Origin: Natronorubrum halophilum | GTDB taxonomy: Archaea; Halobacteriota; Halobacteria; Halobacteriales; Natrialbaceae | Assembly: GCF_003670115.1 (NCBI RefSeq) | Contig: NZ_QQTY01000007.1 | Span: 62,001 to 126,000, forward strand | Direction of reading: 5' to 3' | Length of the DNA: 64,000 nucleotides | In this document: positions 15,809 through 23,543 of the stretch, in pieces | Layout of the letters: each line of letters opens with the position of its first letter | Numbering within the stretch: position 1 is the first letter of the stretch | The notes under the pieces: generated by a model | Database searches by the model: none | What the model saw: only the letters and a program-made list of their open reading frames with translations | What the model was told of the DNA's origin: nothing | Made by a program: the position numbers and the translations under genes

Positions 15809-17718
15809 TCGTCGACCACCTCCAGGGCCTCCTCGAGCGAGAGCCCCTGTAGTTGATCGAACGAGTCGACCCCGAAGACGCCTTCGACGATGGTCGTCGC
15901 CAGATCGAGGAAGACGGCGTAGTCGGGGACGATACCGAGGACGACCGCACCCGTGACGATGATGGTGATCGGCACCAGCATGAGCCAGGTGCTCTCGTCG
16001 AACGGGGAGTGCCGCTGCCAGCCACCCGTCGGCGGACCACCGGTGAGGTGGTCGTCGTGATCGCCGTGGTGGTCGACGGCTCTGACGGAATCGCCGGTGT
16101 CGCTACGTCCGGGCTCGACGCCGTCTGGAACCGTGTGATCGCTCGGATACCTATCGACCGCGTACTCGTGGTCGTCGGACCCGTTATCCGTCGACCCGCC
16201 GTCGGGTCGCTCACCACCATCGGCGGCGACGGATTCTCCACTCGTGACGCCGTAGGACTCGAGGATCCCGCCCCGCGGGAACTCGAGGACCGGTTTGGCG
16301 TCGTGGCGGTCCTCGCTCTCGAAGAAGGCGGTGTAGACGACCGGCCAGAAGTACGCGATGTTGAGCACGCCCGAGAGGAGGAGCACGGCGGCGAACAGCC
16401 AGTACTCGCCGCCGACGTAGCCGGAGCCGATCAGCATGTAGAACTTGCTGACGAAGCCGGCGACCGGTGGCAGTCCGGCCATTCCGGCCGCACCGACGGT
16501 AAAGGCGGCCATGGTTAACGGCATCCGTTTCCCGATGCCGGCCATGTCGCTGATGTAGTCGGTGTGGGTCTCGACGTGGATCGAGCCCGCACAGAAGAAC
16601 AGGGTGAGTTTCGCGAACGCGTGTGCGGGAATGTGAAAGAGGGCACCGATTATCGCGTAGGGATGGAGTATCGACAGCCCGAGCACGATGTAGGACAGCT
16701 GTGCGGTCGTCGAGTACGCGAGCCGCCGCTTGAGGTGGTCTTTTCGCATCGCGATGATGCTCGCGGCGGTGAGCGTGAACGCGGCGACGACGGCGACCGG
16801 AATATTGAGCCCGACCTCGCCGATCCCCGGGACCTCGAGCGGCAAGTCGTGAATCAGACCGGGGCCGTAGACGTCGAGGATGACGCGTGCGACGCCGAAG
16901 GCACCGGACTTGACGACCGCGACCGCGTGCAACAGCCCGGAGACCGGCGTCGGCGCGACCATCGCGTCGGCCAGCCAGGAGTGAACCGGCATCAGAGCCG
17001 CCTTGACGCCGAAGCCGGCGATGAGCAGGAAGAAGGCCGCCTGCGCGTAGACCGGTTCCGCCTGGGCTGCCGTCGCGAGCGCCTCTATGCCACCCGACTC
17101 GAACGCCATCGTCGGATTCCCACCGTTGACGGTGGCGGTGAGCCAGTAGATCAGGACGGTGCCCGCGAGCAGGAGGACTCCGCCGCCGAAGAAGGTGTAG
17201 GCGAGGTACTTCCGGCCGGCGATGCGCGCCTCGCTATCCTCGTTGTGTGCGACCAGCGGATAGGTGACCAGCGACAGCAACTCGTAGAAGATGAAGATGG
17301 TCACCAGGTTCGCGGCGAAGGCGATCCCGACCGCAGTCGAGAGGCTGGCCGCGAACGAGGCGAAAAATCGGGTCTGGTTGTGCTCGTCGAGTCCGCGCAT
17401 GTAGCCGATCGCGTAAAACGACGTGAAGATCCAGAGGAAGCTCGCGAGCAGCGCGAAAAAGATACCCAGCGGGTCCGCGCGCAGGGCGAAGTCGATCCCC
17501 ATGAGGAACTCGACGCCGAGGGAGTCGCTCAGGCTCCACGTGTAGACGGTCCCGGACAGCACCGCGGGGAGCATACTGACGACGATGCCGAACTTGGCGA
17601 GGGCGGCCAGAACGGACCACCCGTCCCGCACGTTCGGACGGCGGCGCGACGCGACGATCAGAACGATCGCGAGCGCCGAGACCAACACGGCGACCAGCGG
17701 ACGGACGCTCTCGACCAT
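15805..17718 (-). CDS. Second Mrp antiporter-like membrane subunit (NuoL/M family)
   Basis: The 637-residue protein has the NuoL/M/MrpA-D core with TM5 Glu E146 (FIFYELLSLVTYPLV) and TM7 Lys K239 (AGFGVKAALMPVHSWLADA), both needed for proton transfer in this family. VSGLLHAVAVVKSG and HIPAHAFAKLTLFF are the usual discontinuous-helix signatures. Between the last helices lies a roughly 110-residue hydrophilic loop (about 467-575) rich in Asp, Gly and His (DHHGDHDDH), absent from bacterial relatives. Start and stop overlap both neighbours. With the separate DUF4040 and MnhB proteins it probably covers the role of MrpA. Confidence 0.9.
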   Translation of the reverse strand: MVESVRPLVAVLVSALAIVLIVASRRRPNVRDGWSVLAALAKFGIVVSMLPAVLSGTVYTWSLSDSLGVEFLMGIDFALRADPLGIFFALLASFLWIFTSFYAIGYMRGLDEHNQTRFFASFAASLSTAVGIAFAANLVTIFIFYELLSLVTYPLVAHNEDSEARIAGRKYLAYTFFGGGVLLLAGTVLIYWLTATVNGGNPTMAFESGGIEALATAAQAEPVYAQAAFFLLIAGFGVKAALMPVHSWLADAMVAPTPVSGLLHAVAVVKSGAFGVARVILDVYGPGLIHDLPLEVPGIGEVGLNIPVAVVAAFTLTAASIIAMRKDHLKRRLAYSTTAQLSYIVLGLSILHPYAIIGALFHIPAHAFAKLTLFFCAGSIHVETHTDYISDMAGIGKRMPLTMAAFTVGAAGMAGLPPVAGFVSKFYMLIGSGYVGGEYWLFAAVLLLSGVLNIAYFWPVVYTAFFESEDRHDAKPVLEFPRGGILESYGVTSGESVAADGGERPDGGSTDNGSDDHEYAVDRYPSDHTVPDGVEPGRSDTGDSVRAVDHHGDHDDHLTGGPPTGGWQRHSPFDESTWLMLVPITIIVTGAVVLGIVPDYAVFLDLATTIVEGVFGVDSFDQLQGLSLEEALEVVDE

Positions 17719-19334
17719 CAGCCGAGCACCTCCGTGAGGAACGGCTCGAGCAACTCGGCGAACGCACCGCCCGCGAAGCCGAGTACGACCACGACGACGG
17801 TGACGACGACGACTATCGCAACCATTCCGAACGAAACGTCGTCAGGGGATCCCCTTCCGACGCGATTTCGAGCGGGAGAGCCCGACGGATCACCGTTGCG
17901 CTCGAGGGCACCCTCGAGCGCCGTGTCGTCGGCGACGCCGTCCGGGACATCGTCGCCGCCGTCGGCGACGATCGCTCCCGACCGGTGGGGCGACTCGAGC
18001 GACGATGCGGGCGTGAAGTACATTTTCTCGAGCAGGCGGGCGACGTAGGCGAGTGTAAGCATGGTACTGAGGAAGATCACGGCTGCAACGGGCCACAGCT
18101 GGGATTGGACGGCACCGAGGGCGATGTACCACTTGCCGACGAAGCCGACGCTGGGCGGGACGCCGACCAGCGAGATGAGCAGGACGGCCATCGCCCCCGC
18201 GAGAACGGGACGGTTGTCGGCGAGGCCGGCGTACTCGTCGACGGTACGAGCGCCGTAGCTGATGGCGATAGCGCCGACCGCGAGGAAGAGGCCGACCTTC
18301 ATCAGTCCGTGACCGATCAGGTGGACCGTCGCGCCGACCAGGGCGGTCTCCGTCGCGTCGTGGATGACGATACCGTAGGCGGCGATGACCAGCCCGAACT
18401 GCGAGACCGACGAGTACGCGAGCATGCGCTTTACGTCCCGCTGGATGACCGCGAGGGTCGTTCCCGCGAGAACGCTCACGCAGCCGACGGCGACGACGAT
18501 TTCCGCGGCGTAGGGCATCGAGACGAGGTAGTCGACGCCGAAGACGGAAACCAGCAGACGGCCGAAGGCGTAGGCGGAGGCCGTCGACACCAGCGCCGCG
18601 ATCAACGGCGTCGCGCCGTCGGGGGCCTGCTGGTAGGCGTCGGGCTGCCAGGTGTGCAACGGCCACTGGGCGACCTTGACCGCAAAGCCGATGAAGATGA
18701 ACGCGAAGGCGGCCCGAACCAGCGTGGGGCGTTCGGCCGCCGGAATCGCGTCCGCGAGTGCGACCATGTTGAGCGTCCCGGTCGCCATGAAGAGGAACCC
18801 GACGCCGATCAGGTACATCGAGGCGGCGACGGTTCCCAAAATGAGATACTTCAACCCGGCGACCGCCGACTCCGGGCCGTCACCGCTCGCGACGAGCGCG
18901 TAGGTGGCGAGGCTCGTGATCTCGAGGAAGACGAACAGGTTGAAGACGTCGCCGGTCAGCGAGATGCCGAGCAGGCCGCCGACGAGCAGCAGGTAGGCGG
19001 TGTAGAAGGTGTTCCCGCGCGGCCCTCCCCGCCGCGTGTACGCGAGAACGCCGGCGGCGACGGCCGCCACGAGCACGACGACGAGCATAGAGAACTGATC
19101 GGCGACGAGTTCGATACCGTACCGGCTGTCGTAGTTGCCGAGGGCGTGAACGACCTGCCCGTCGGTGTAGACGACGCTCGCGAGGTAGACGGCTGCGGCG
19201 AACAGGCCGGTCATCGTGATCGCGGCGACCGACCAGCCGGTTCGGTCGTATCGCAGTCCGAGAGCGATCGGGAGCACGGCTGCGAGGATGGGCGCAACGA
19301 CGAGCAAGACGGGAATCAGGTCGGCGCTACTCAT
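17718..19334 (-). CDS. mnhD: Na+/H+ antiporter subunit D (MnhD/MrpD-like)
   Basis: Starting at the ATG at 19334 (an in-frame GTG lies two codons upstream), this is a 538-residue antiporter-like subunit. FNLFVFLEITSLATYALVA holds the TM5 Glu (E138) and IGFAVKVAQWPLHTWQPDAY the TM7 Lys (K220). GGLLGISLTGDVFNLFVF is characteristic of MrpD/NuoN-like proteins. An acidic loop (about 440-505, VADGGDDVPDGVADD) precedes the final helix. Its start lies inside the end of mnhC, the normal mrpC-mrpD order. It should exchange cytoplasmic Na+ (or K+) for H+ as part of the membrane complex. Confidence 0.93.
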   Translation of the reverse strand: MSSADLIPVLLVVAPILAAVLPIALGLRYDRTGWSVAAITMTGLFAAAVYLASVVYTDGQVVHALGNYDSRYGIELVADQFSMLVVVLVAAVAAGVLAYTRRGGPRGNTFYTAYLLLVGGLLGISLTGDVFNLFVFLEITSLATYALVASGDGPESAVAGLKYLILGTVAASMYLIGVGFLFMATGTLNMVALADAIPAAERPTLVRAAFAFIFIGFAVKVAQWPLHTWQPDAYQQAPDGATPLIAALVSTASAYAFGRLLVSVFGVDYLVSMPYAAEIVVAVGCVSVLAGTTLAVIQRDVKRMLAYSSVSQFGLVIAAYGIVIHDATETALVGATVHLIGHGLMKVGLFLAVGAIAISYGARTVDEYAGLADNRPVLAGAMAVLLISLVGVPPSVGFVGKWYIALGAVQSQLWPVAAVIFLSTMLTLAYVARLLEKMYFTPASSLESPHRSGAIVADGGDDVPDGVADDTALEGALERNGDPSGSPARNRVGRGSPDDVSFGMVAIVVVVTVVVVVLGFAGGAFAELLEPFLTEVLG

Positions 19335-19686
19335 CGGCACGCACCTCCCTGAGGGTGTCCTCCCGGAGCGTCCCGTACTCCGAATAGATGCGGATGATCA
19401 GCGAGAGGCCGACCGCCGTCATCGCGATGCCGACGACGATGGCGGTCAACACGATGACCTGGGGCAGCGGACTCGCGACCTCGCTCCCCTCGTTGGGGAC
19501 GATCGGCGCGGCACCGCCGTCGACGTAGGCCATCGCGATGAAGAACAGAAAGATGGCCGTCTGAAAGAGGTTGACGCCGATCAGCTTCTTGACGAGGTTC
19601 TCGTTGGCGATGATCATGTACATTCCGATGCCGAGCAGGACGAACAACAACAGGTAGGCGTAGCGGTTCGCGAGCAGTTCAATCAC
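19327..19686 (-). CDS. mnhC: Na+/H+ antiporter subunit C (MnhC/MrpC, NuoK-like)
   Basis: A GTG start gives 119 residues with three transmembrane helices: YAYLLLFVLLGIGMYMIIA, LVKKLIGVNLFQTAIFLFFI and LPQVIVLTAIVVGIAMTAVG. The NLFQTAIFLFF and PLPQVIVLTAIVVG blocks are diagnostic of MrpC and resemble NuoK. Between helices 2 and 3 is the expected short outside loop (DGGAAPIVPNEGSEVAS). The gene overlaps mnhB by 8 bases and mnhD by 8 bases, so stoichiometric expression by coupled translation is likely. Confidence 0.93.
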   Translation of the reverse strand: MIELLANRYAYLLLFVLLGIGMYMIIANENLVKKLIGVNLFQTAIFLFFIAMAYVDGGAAPIVPNEGSEVASPLPQVIVLTAIVVGIAMTAVGLSLIIRIYSEYGTLREDTLREVRADE

Positions 19687-20212
19687 CGTCGTTCACCTCC
19701 CGTTCGGCGGCATCGGACGCGCGTTCGCTCGTCGCCTCGAGCGCCTCGGCACGGCCGCCGCGGCGCTCGGGCGTGAATCCCGCCGCCATCGCGAAGAAGA
19801 GGGTGATGACGACCCCGGAGACGATCAGCGCGATGCCGCCGATCTCGATGGCCTCCATTCCCCACTTGCCCTTGATACCGAGGGCCGGGTAGATCCGATC
19901 GTACTCGAGGAATGCACCGCCCAGCAGGATCGTCCCGAGGCCGATCCCGGCGAAGATGGCGACGCCGCCGGTGACGAGGCCGACGAGGAACGAGTTGCGC
20001 AGCCACTGGCGGGTCGGATCGATCCCGAAGGCGAACGCGATCATGAGGACGGTGACGCCGACGATGGCGCCGCCCTGAAAGCTCCCGCCGGGGGTGTCGG
20101 CCCCGTGGAGGACCATGAATAGTCCGTACGTGAGCGTGAACGGGGCGATGACCTTCACGGTGGTCATGATGACCTGGCTTTCGGTGTAGGTATCGTCGAA
20201 CGAGTCGGGCAT
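19679..20212 (-). CDS. mnhB: Na+/H+ antiporter subunit B (MnhB/MrpB)
   Basis: The ATG at 20212 gives 177 residues. VKVIAPFTLTYGLFMVLHG, TPGGSFQGGAIVGVTVLMI and the following helices are the MnhB domain (four helices). The HGADTPGGSFQGG motif is nearly invariant in the family. A charged tail of about 35 residues (ERRGGRAEALEATSERASD) extends beyond the domain. The start shares one base with the stop of the DUF4040 gene. It is a non-pumping scaffold subunit of the Mrp complex. Confidence 0.93.
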   Translation of the reverse strand: MPDSFDDTYTESQVIMTTVKVIAPFTLTYGLFMVLHGADTPGGSFQGGAIVGVTVLMIAFAFGIDPTRQWLRNSFLVGLVTGGVAIFAGIGLGTILLGGAFLEYDRIYPALGIKGKWGMEAIEIGGIALIVSGVVITLFFAMAAGFTPERRGGRAEALEATSERASDAAEREVNDGD

Positions 20213-20751
20213 TAGACGAACACCTCGCGTTTCAACACGAGCAACGTCGAGACGCCGGCGGCGAAGACGACGACCGCCTCGCCGAAGGTATCGAACCCAC
20301 GGTAGGCCGCGAGAACAGCGGTTACGGCGTTGTGAACGCCGGTATCCTCGTAGGCGTTCTCGATGTAGTACTGCGTGACGTCCGGGTTCGACCAGACGGG
20401 CGCGGACGGATCGCCGACCGCGTACATCTCGGGGAGGACCGCCGTGCAGAGAACGACGACGAGCGCACCGACGACGGCGACCGCAGGCGCGTCGATCCGC
20501 TCGAGCAGCTGATCGGTCGCCGGGCGGGCCGTCCGCGCGATCGTGAGCAACAGCAGAATCGTCGTCACGCCCGCACCGATCGCGGCCTCGGTCATCGCCA
20601 CGTCGGGAGCGAGCAAGAACGTGTAGAGGATCGCCATCCCGAGGCTGTAGGCACCGAAGACGATGATCGTCGACAGCACGTCGCGAAACAGCGCCGTCGC
20701 GACCGCGGTCGCGAGGATGAAGACGGCGAGAACGTACGCGAACGCACTCAC
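20212..20751 (-). CDS. Mrp complex DUF4040-domain subunit (detached MrpA C-terminal part)
   Basis: A GTG start at 20751 gives 179 residues. STIIVFGAYSLGMAILYTFLLAPDVAMTEAAIGAGV covers the DUF4040 (MbhD-like) block, and helix-rich sequence continues to YRGFDTFGEAVVVFAAG, the MbhE-like/MrpB-N block. In bacterial Mrp these parts form the C-terminus of the large MrpA; here they are a separate gene, as in archaeal Mbh/Mrp operons. The LAPDVAMTEA motif is the family signature. The start overlaps the stop of mnhG as GTGA. Confidence 0.9.
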   Translation of the reverse strand: MSAFAYVLAVFILATAVATALFRDVLSTIIVFGAYSLGMAILYTFLLAPDVAMTEAAIGAGVTTILLLLTIARTARPATDQLLERIDAPAVAVVGALVVVLCTAVLPEMYAVGDPSAPVWSNPDVTQYYIENAYEDTGVHNAVTAVLAAYRGFDTFGEAVVVFAAGVSTLLVLKREVFV

Positions 20752-21110
20752 CGGCGCTCACCTCCGTCGGTCTCCGCGTCCCCAGCGGCCGCGTCGCCGG
20801 GCTCTTCCTCGAGCAGCGGCTCGACACCCGTCTCGGCGGCCGAACGAGCGATCGCGTGGGCCGCGGTCGGGTTCGTGATGAACACGAAAAACAGCAGGAG
20901 GACGGTGTACACCGTCGCGTGCTGCCAGCCCAGCGCGAGCGCGACGCCGGCGAGGGCGAAGCCCGCGCCGAGCGTGTCCGTCTGGGACGCCGTATGCGCC
21001 CGCGTGTAGATATCCGGCAAGCGAATGACGCCCACCGCCGAAACGAGCGTAAAGAGCACGCCCAACCCGACGAGCACGATAGCCGCCCAGAAGCGGATCG
21101 TCTCGATCAC
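20748..21110 (-). CDS. mnhG: Na+/H+ antiporter subunit G (MnhG/MrpG)
   Basis: The frame is open far upstream, but the GTG at 21110, overlapping the stop of mnhF (GTGA), gives a normal 120-residue MnhG. Helix 1 is FWAAIVLVGLGVLFTLVSAVG, then VIRLPDIYTRAHTASQTDTLG, the strongly conserved MnhG loop, then two more helices (GFALAGVALALGW, VYTVLLLFFVFITNPTAAHA). The tail is acidic (EEEPGDAAAGDAETDGG), in keeping with a haloarchaeal protein. It is a small structural subunit of the antiporter. Confidence 0.93.
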   Translation of the reverse strand: MIETIRFWAAIVLVGLGVLFTLVSAVGVIRLPDIYTRAHTASQTDTLGAGFALAGVALALGWQHATVYTVLLLFFVFITNPTAAHAIARSAAETGVEPLLEEEPGDAAAGDAETDGGERR

Positions 21111-21388
21111 AGGACACCACCTCGCTCGACGGTGAACTTCGAGATGGCGATCGCCATCAGGAAGTTCAACAGCGCGTAGATCAGGGCCACGTCGAGAAAC
21201 CACGGTTCGTCGAGCGCCACCGTCAGCAAGGCGAGAATAACGACCGTGTTCGTCCCGAGGACGTTCACCGCCAGTAGCCGGTCCTGGGTCGTCGGTCCCA
21301 CGACCGCACGATAGAACATCACGATCGCGAGGCCGACGAACAGCGTCGCCGCTGTGAGAAAGACGTCCGACAGCGCCACCGGCGTCAC
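21107..21388 (-). CDS. mnhF: Na+/H+ antiporter subunit F (MnhF/MrpF)
   Basis: A GTG at 21388, overlapping the stop of mnhE, gives 93 residues with three helices. FVGLAIVMFYRAVVGPTTQDRLLAVN is the conserved MnhF region (GPT..DRLLA), and FLDVALIYALLNFLMAIAISK is helix 3. Overlaps of four bases on both sides show it is translated in register with its neighbours. Length and order match MrpF of known operons. Confidence 0.93.
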   Translation of the reverse strand: MTPVALSDVFLTAATLFVGLAIVMFYRAVVGPTTQDRLLAVNVLGTNTVVILALLTVALDEPWFLDVALIYALLNFLMAIAISKFTVERGGVL

Positions 21389-22419
21389 AGTTCGTCACCC
21401 CCCACGATCTCGGCGTCGTCGCGCTCTCGAGGCGAGGCGATGGCGGCCGACTCGCGGCCGTAGAAGACGAACCGGATGGCTCGCTCGAGACCCCCGTCGA
21501 AGAGGTCCTCGCGCGCCGACGGGATCAGCGTGTGGACGAGCAACTGCTGGTCGTTGGCCCGAACCGTCAACGTCCCCGGCGTGAGCGTGATGCTGTTGGC
21601 CAGCGCGAGCAACGGGATGCCGCTACGGACCCGCGTGTTGACCCGCGTCAGCGACGGTTTGATCGGCATGGACGGTCGCAAGATGACGGCCGACACCGCG
21701 AGATTAGCCTTGACGATTTCCCAGAGCAGGTACGGGATGTAGCAGACGAAGCGAACGGTCCGGAGCGGTGACTGCACTCGATCCAGCGGGATCGTAAACG
21801 TGACGTGAGCGAGCGACACCGAGACGATACCGGCGACCGCCGCACCGGTCGCGAGATCGAACCAGTAGGTCGGATCGCCGAGGACGAGAAAGAAGCCGTA
21901 GGAGATACAGAACATCGCGAACAGTCGATCGAAGCTCTCGGTGTGGGAGCGAAGTCGCTGGTGGCGGGCCGGCCGGTCGACCGGCGCCTCGTCGTAGGCG
22001 ACTCCGACGCGCTCGAGTTCGCGCTCCAGAGGCTGGAGCATCGGGGCGGTGACGCCCGGACTGTACTCCGGATCGAGCACGACGCGGTCGATCGCGTGGT
22101 CGTCGACGTAGGTCCGAAAGATCTCGGCGTAATCCCGGGGACCGAAGAGATACTCGTCAGCACCGAGGATGGTAGTCTCGATCGTCACGTCGGCCGCCCC
22201 CATATCCTCCTCGACCCAGTTTTCCGCCCGCGTGAGCAACGCCTCCGCCTCGTCGTACTGGCGCTGCCCCTCGGGCATATCCCCGTCGTACGGGAGCGCA
22301 ACCACCAGGTGGCACTCGAGCGAGTCGCCGCTCTCGAGGCCGGAGCGGGCCGCGTAGCCGACCGTCTGCCGAACGGTAACCGTGTCAGACAGCGGTACGA
22401 GTACTCGTTCAGCCGCCAC
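21385..22419 (-). CDS. mnhE: MnhE subunit with an N-terminal UspA-like domain; first gene of the antiporter operon
   Basis: The GTG start at 22419 gives 344 residues, about twice the usual MnhE. Residues 1-140 look like a universal-stress-protein domain: ERVLVPLSDTVTVRQTVGYA at the start, then LVVALPYDG and DRVVLDPEYSPGVTAP. Residues 165-330 are MnhE: IVSVSLAHVTFTIP, YLLWEIVKANLAVSAVILRP and NSITLTPGTLTV, with two or three helices then a soluble part. The USP domain could sense nucleotide or redox state and tune the antiporter; that is inference. The next 350 bases upstream carry no gene and should contain the operon promoter. Confidence 0.9.
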   Translation of the reverse strand: MAAERVLVPLSDTVTVRQTVGYAARSGLESGDSLECHLVVALPYDGDMPEGQRQYDEAEALLTRAENWVEEDMGAADVTIETTILGADEYLFGPRDYAEIFRTYVDDHAIDRVVLDPEYSPGVTAPMLQPLERELERVGVAYDEAPVDRPARHQRLRSHTESFDRLFAMFCISYGFFLVLGDPTYWFDLATGAAVAGIVSVSLAHVTFTIPLDRVQSPLRTVRFVCYIPYLLWEIVKANLAVSAVILRPSMPIKPSLTRVNTRVRSGIPLLALANSITLTPGTLTVRANDQQLLVHTLIPSAREDLFDGGLERAIRFVFYGRESAAIASPRERDDAEIVGGDEL

Positions 22420-22772
22420 GGCACGTCCCTCCTGGGGACCGTCGTTGGATATTCATGACACTGGTTGGTAGTCGAGTCAAGCGTTACCTGTAGGAAAACG
22501 ATTTCGTTATCCGCCAGACTGATCGTCGATTCGGCAACCGGTCTCGAGGTGATCGCGACGATTCCGGTCGGCTCTCGTCACACCGGAATTCCAGCGCGAC
22601 GCTTCGGCGGAACGGCCGATCGCAACGGTACAGATCACGTTTCAGTACGGTGGGCGGTCCTCACCGAGAGACACTCGAGTCCGCTGTTCGGACCCGCTGT
22701 GTACGGTACCTTCGGAATCGTCAAAACTCAAGTATTGAATAGTCTCCAATCAAAAAGATACGACACAATACG
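22420..22772. promoter_or_regulatory. Divergent promoter region between the antiporter operon and an ABC exporter
   Basis: This 353-bp gap lies between divergently transcribed mnhE and the ABC ATPase gene. I saw no credible coding frame. The A/T-rich stretch at 22723-22770 (CAAAACTCAAGTATTGAATAG, then CAAAAAGATACG) is a likely TATA region for the ABC gene, with a short leader. The antiporter promoter should lie just above 22419 but no clear TATA box stands out. Confidence 0.45.
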
Positions 22773-23543
22773 ATGTCCTCCACTCCACTCGCGATCGAGG
22801 CGAAGGGTCTGACGAAGCGGTTCGGTACCACGACCGCCGTCAACGGCGTCGATCTCGCCGTCGAACGCGGGACGGTCTACGGCTTCCTCGGCCCGAACGG
22901 CGCGGGGAAGACGACGACGATGCGGATGCTGACGACGCTCACCAGGCCGACGTCGGGCGACGCGAGGATCATGGGACGGTCCGTGAGCGATCGAGACGCC
23001 GTCCGCTCCTCGATCGGATATCTCCCCGAAGAGCCACCGCTCTTCGACGAACTCACCGGTCGCGAGCAACTCGAGTACTTCGCGCGGCTCCGCGACATCC
23101 CCGCCGAGGAGGCGAGTCGGCGGATCGACGTGTGGCTCGAGCGCTTCGGGCTGGAGTCCGACGCGAACAAGCGGGTCGACGACTACTCGAAGGGAATGCG
23201 CCAGAAGGTCGGCCTCATTCAGGCGCTGTTGCACGAACCCGACGTCGTCTTTCTCGACGAGCCCACGAGCGGACTCGACCCGCGGGCTGCGCGGACGGTC
23301 ATGGACGCCATCGCGGAGTTAGCCGCCGAAGGACATACGATCTTTCTGTCGACGCACATCCTGCCCGTCGTCGAGGAGCTCGCCGACGTCGTCGGCGTGC
23401 TGTACAACGGCCGGATCGTCACCGAAGGCGCGCCGGACGAGCTGACCAGGCAGGTCGAGAGCGGAGCCGAGGCCGGCTCGACGCTCGAGGACGTCTTCCT
23501 CACCGTTACGACCGACCACGCCGCGCCGACGGAGTGGCAATGA
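22773..23543 (+). CDS. ABC transporter ATP-binding protein (ABC-2 exporter type)
   Basis: The 256-residue ATPase has Walker A GPNGAGKTT (40-49), a Q-loop-region substitute GYLPEEPPLFDELTG, signature YSKGMRQKVG (a variant of LSGGQ), Walker B VVFLDEPTSGLDP and switch His STHILPVVEEL. It ends with the helical tail common to drug/ABC-2 exporters (TLEDVFLTVTTD). The ATG of the permease overlaps its stop (ATGA), so the two genes form one transporter. The substrate is unknown. Confidence 0.92.
   Translation: MSSTPLAIEAKGLTKRFGTTTAVNGVDLAVERGTVYGFLGPNGAGKTTTMRMLTTLTRPTSGDARIMGRSVSDRDAVRSSIGYLPEEPPLFDELTGREQLEYFARLRDIPAEEASRRIDVWLERFGLESDANKRVDDYSKGMRQKVGLIQALLHEPDVVFLDEPTSGLDPRAARTVMDAIAELAAEGHTIFLSTHILPVVEELADVVGVLYNGRIVTEGAPDELTRQVESGAEAGSTLEDVFLTVTTDHAAPTEWQ

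Noticed and set aside
14027-15856. Long open plus-strand frame (609 codons) opposite the third antiporter subunit
   Set aside because: Product is Arg/Glu/Asp-rich without domains and is the antisense image of GC3-biased membrane-protein codons.
16564-19352. Two more long plus-strand frames opposite the antiporter genes
   Set aside because: Same shadow effect; the minus strand has recognised, overlapping operon genes.
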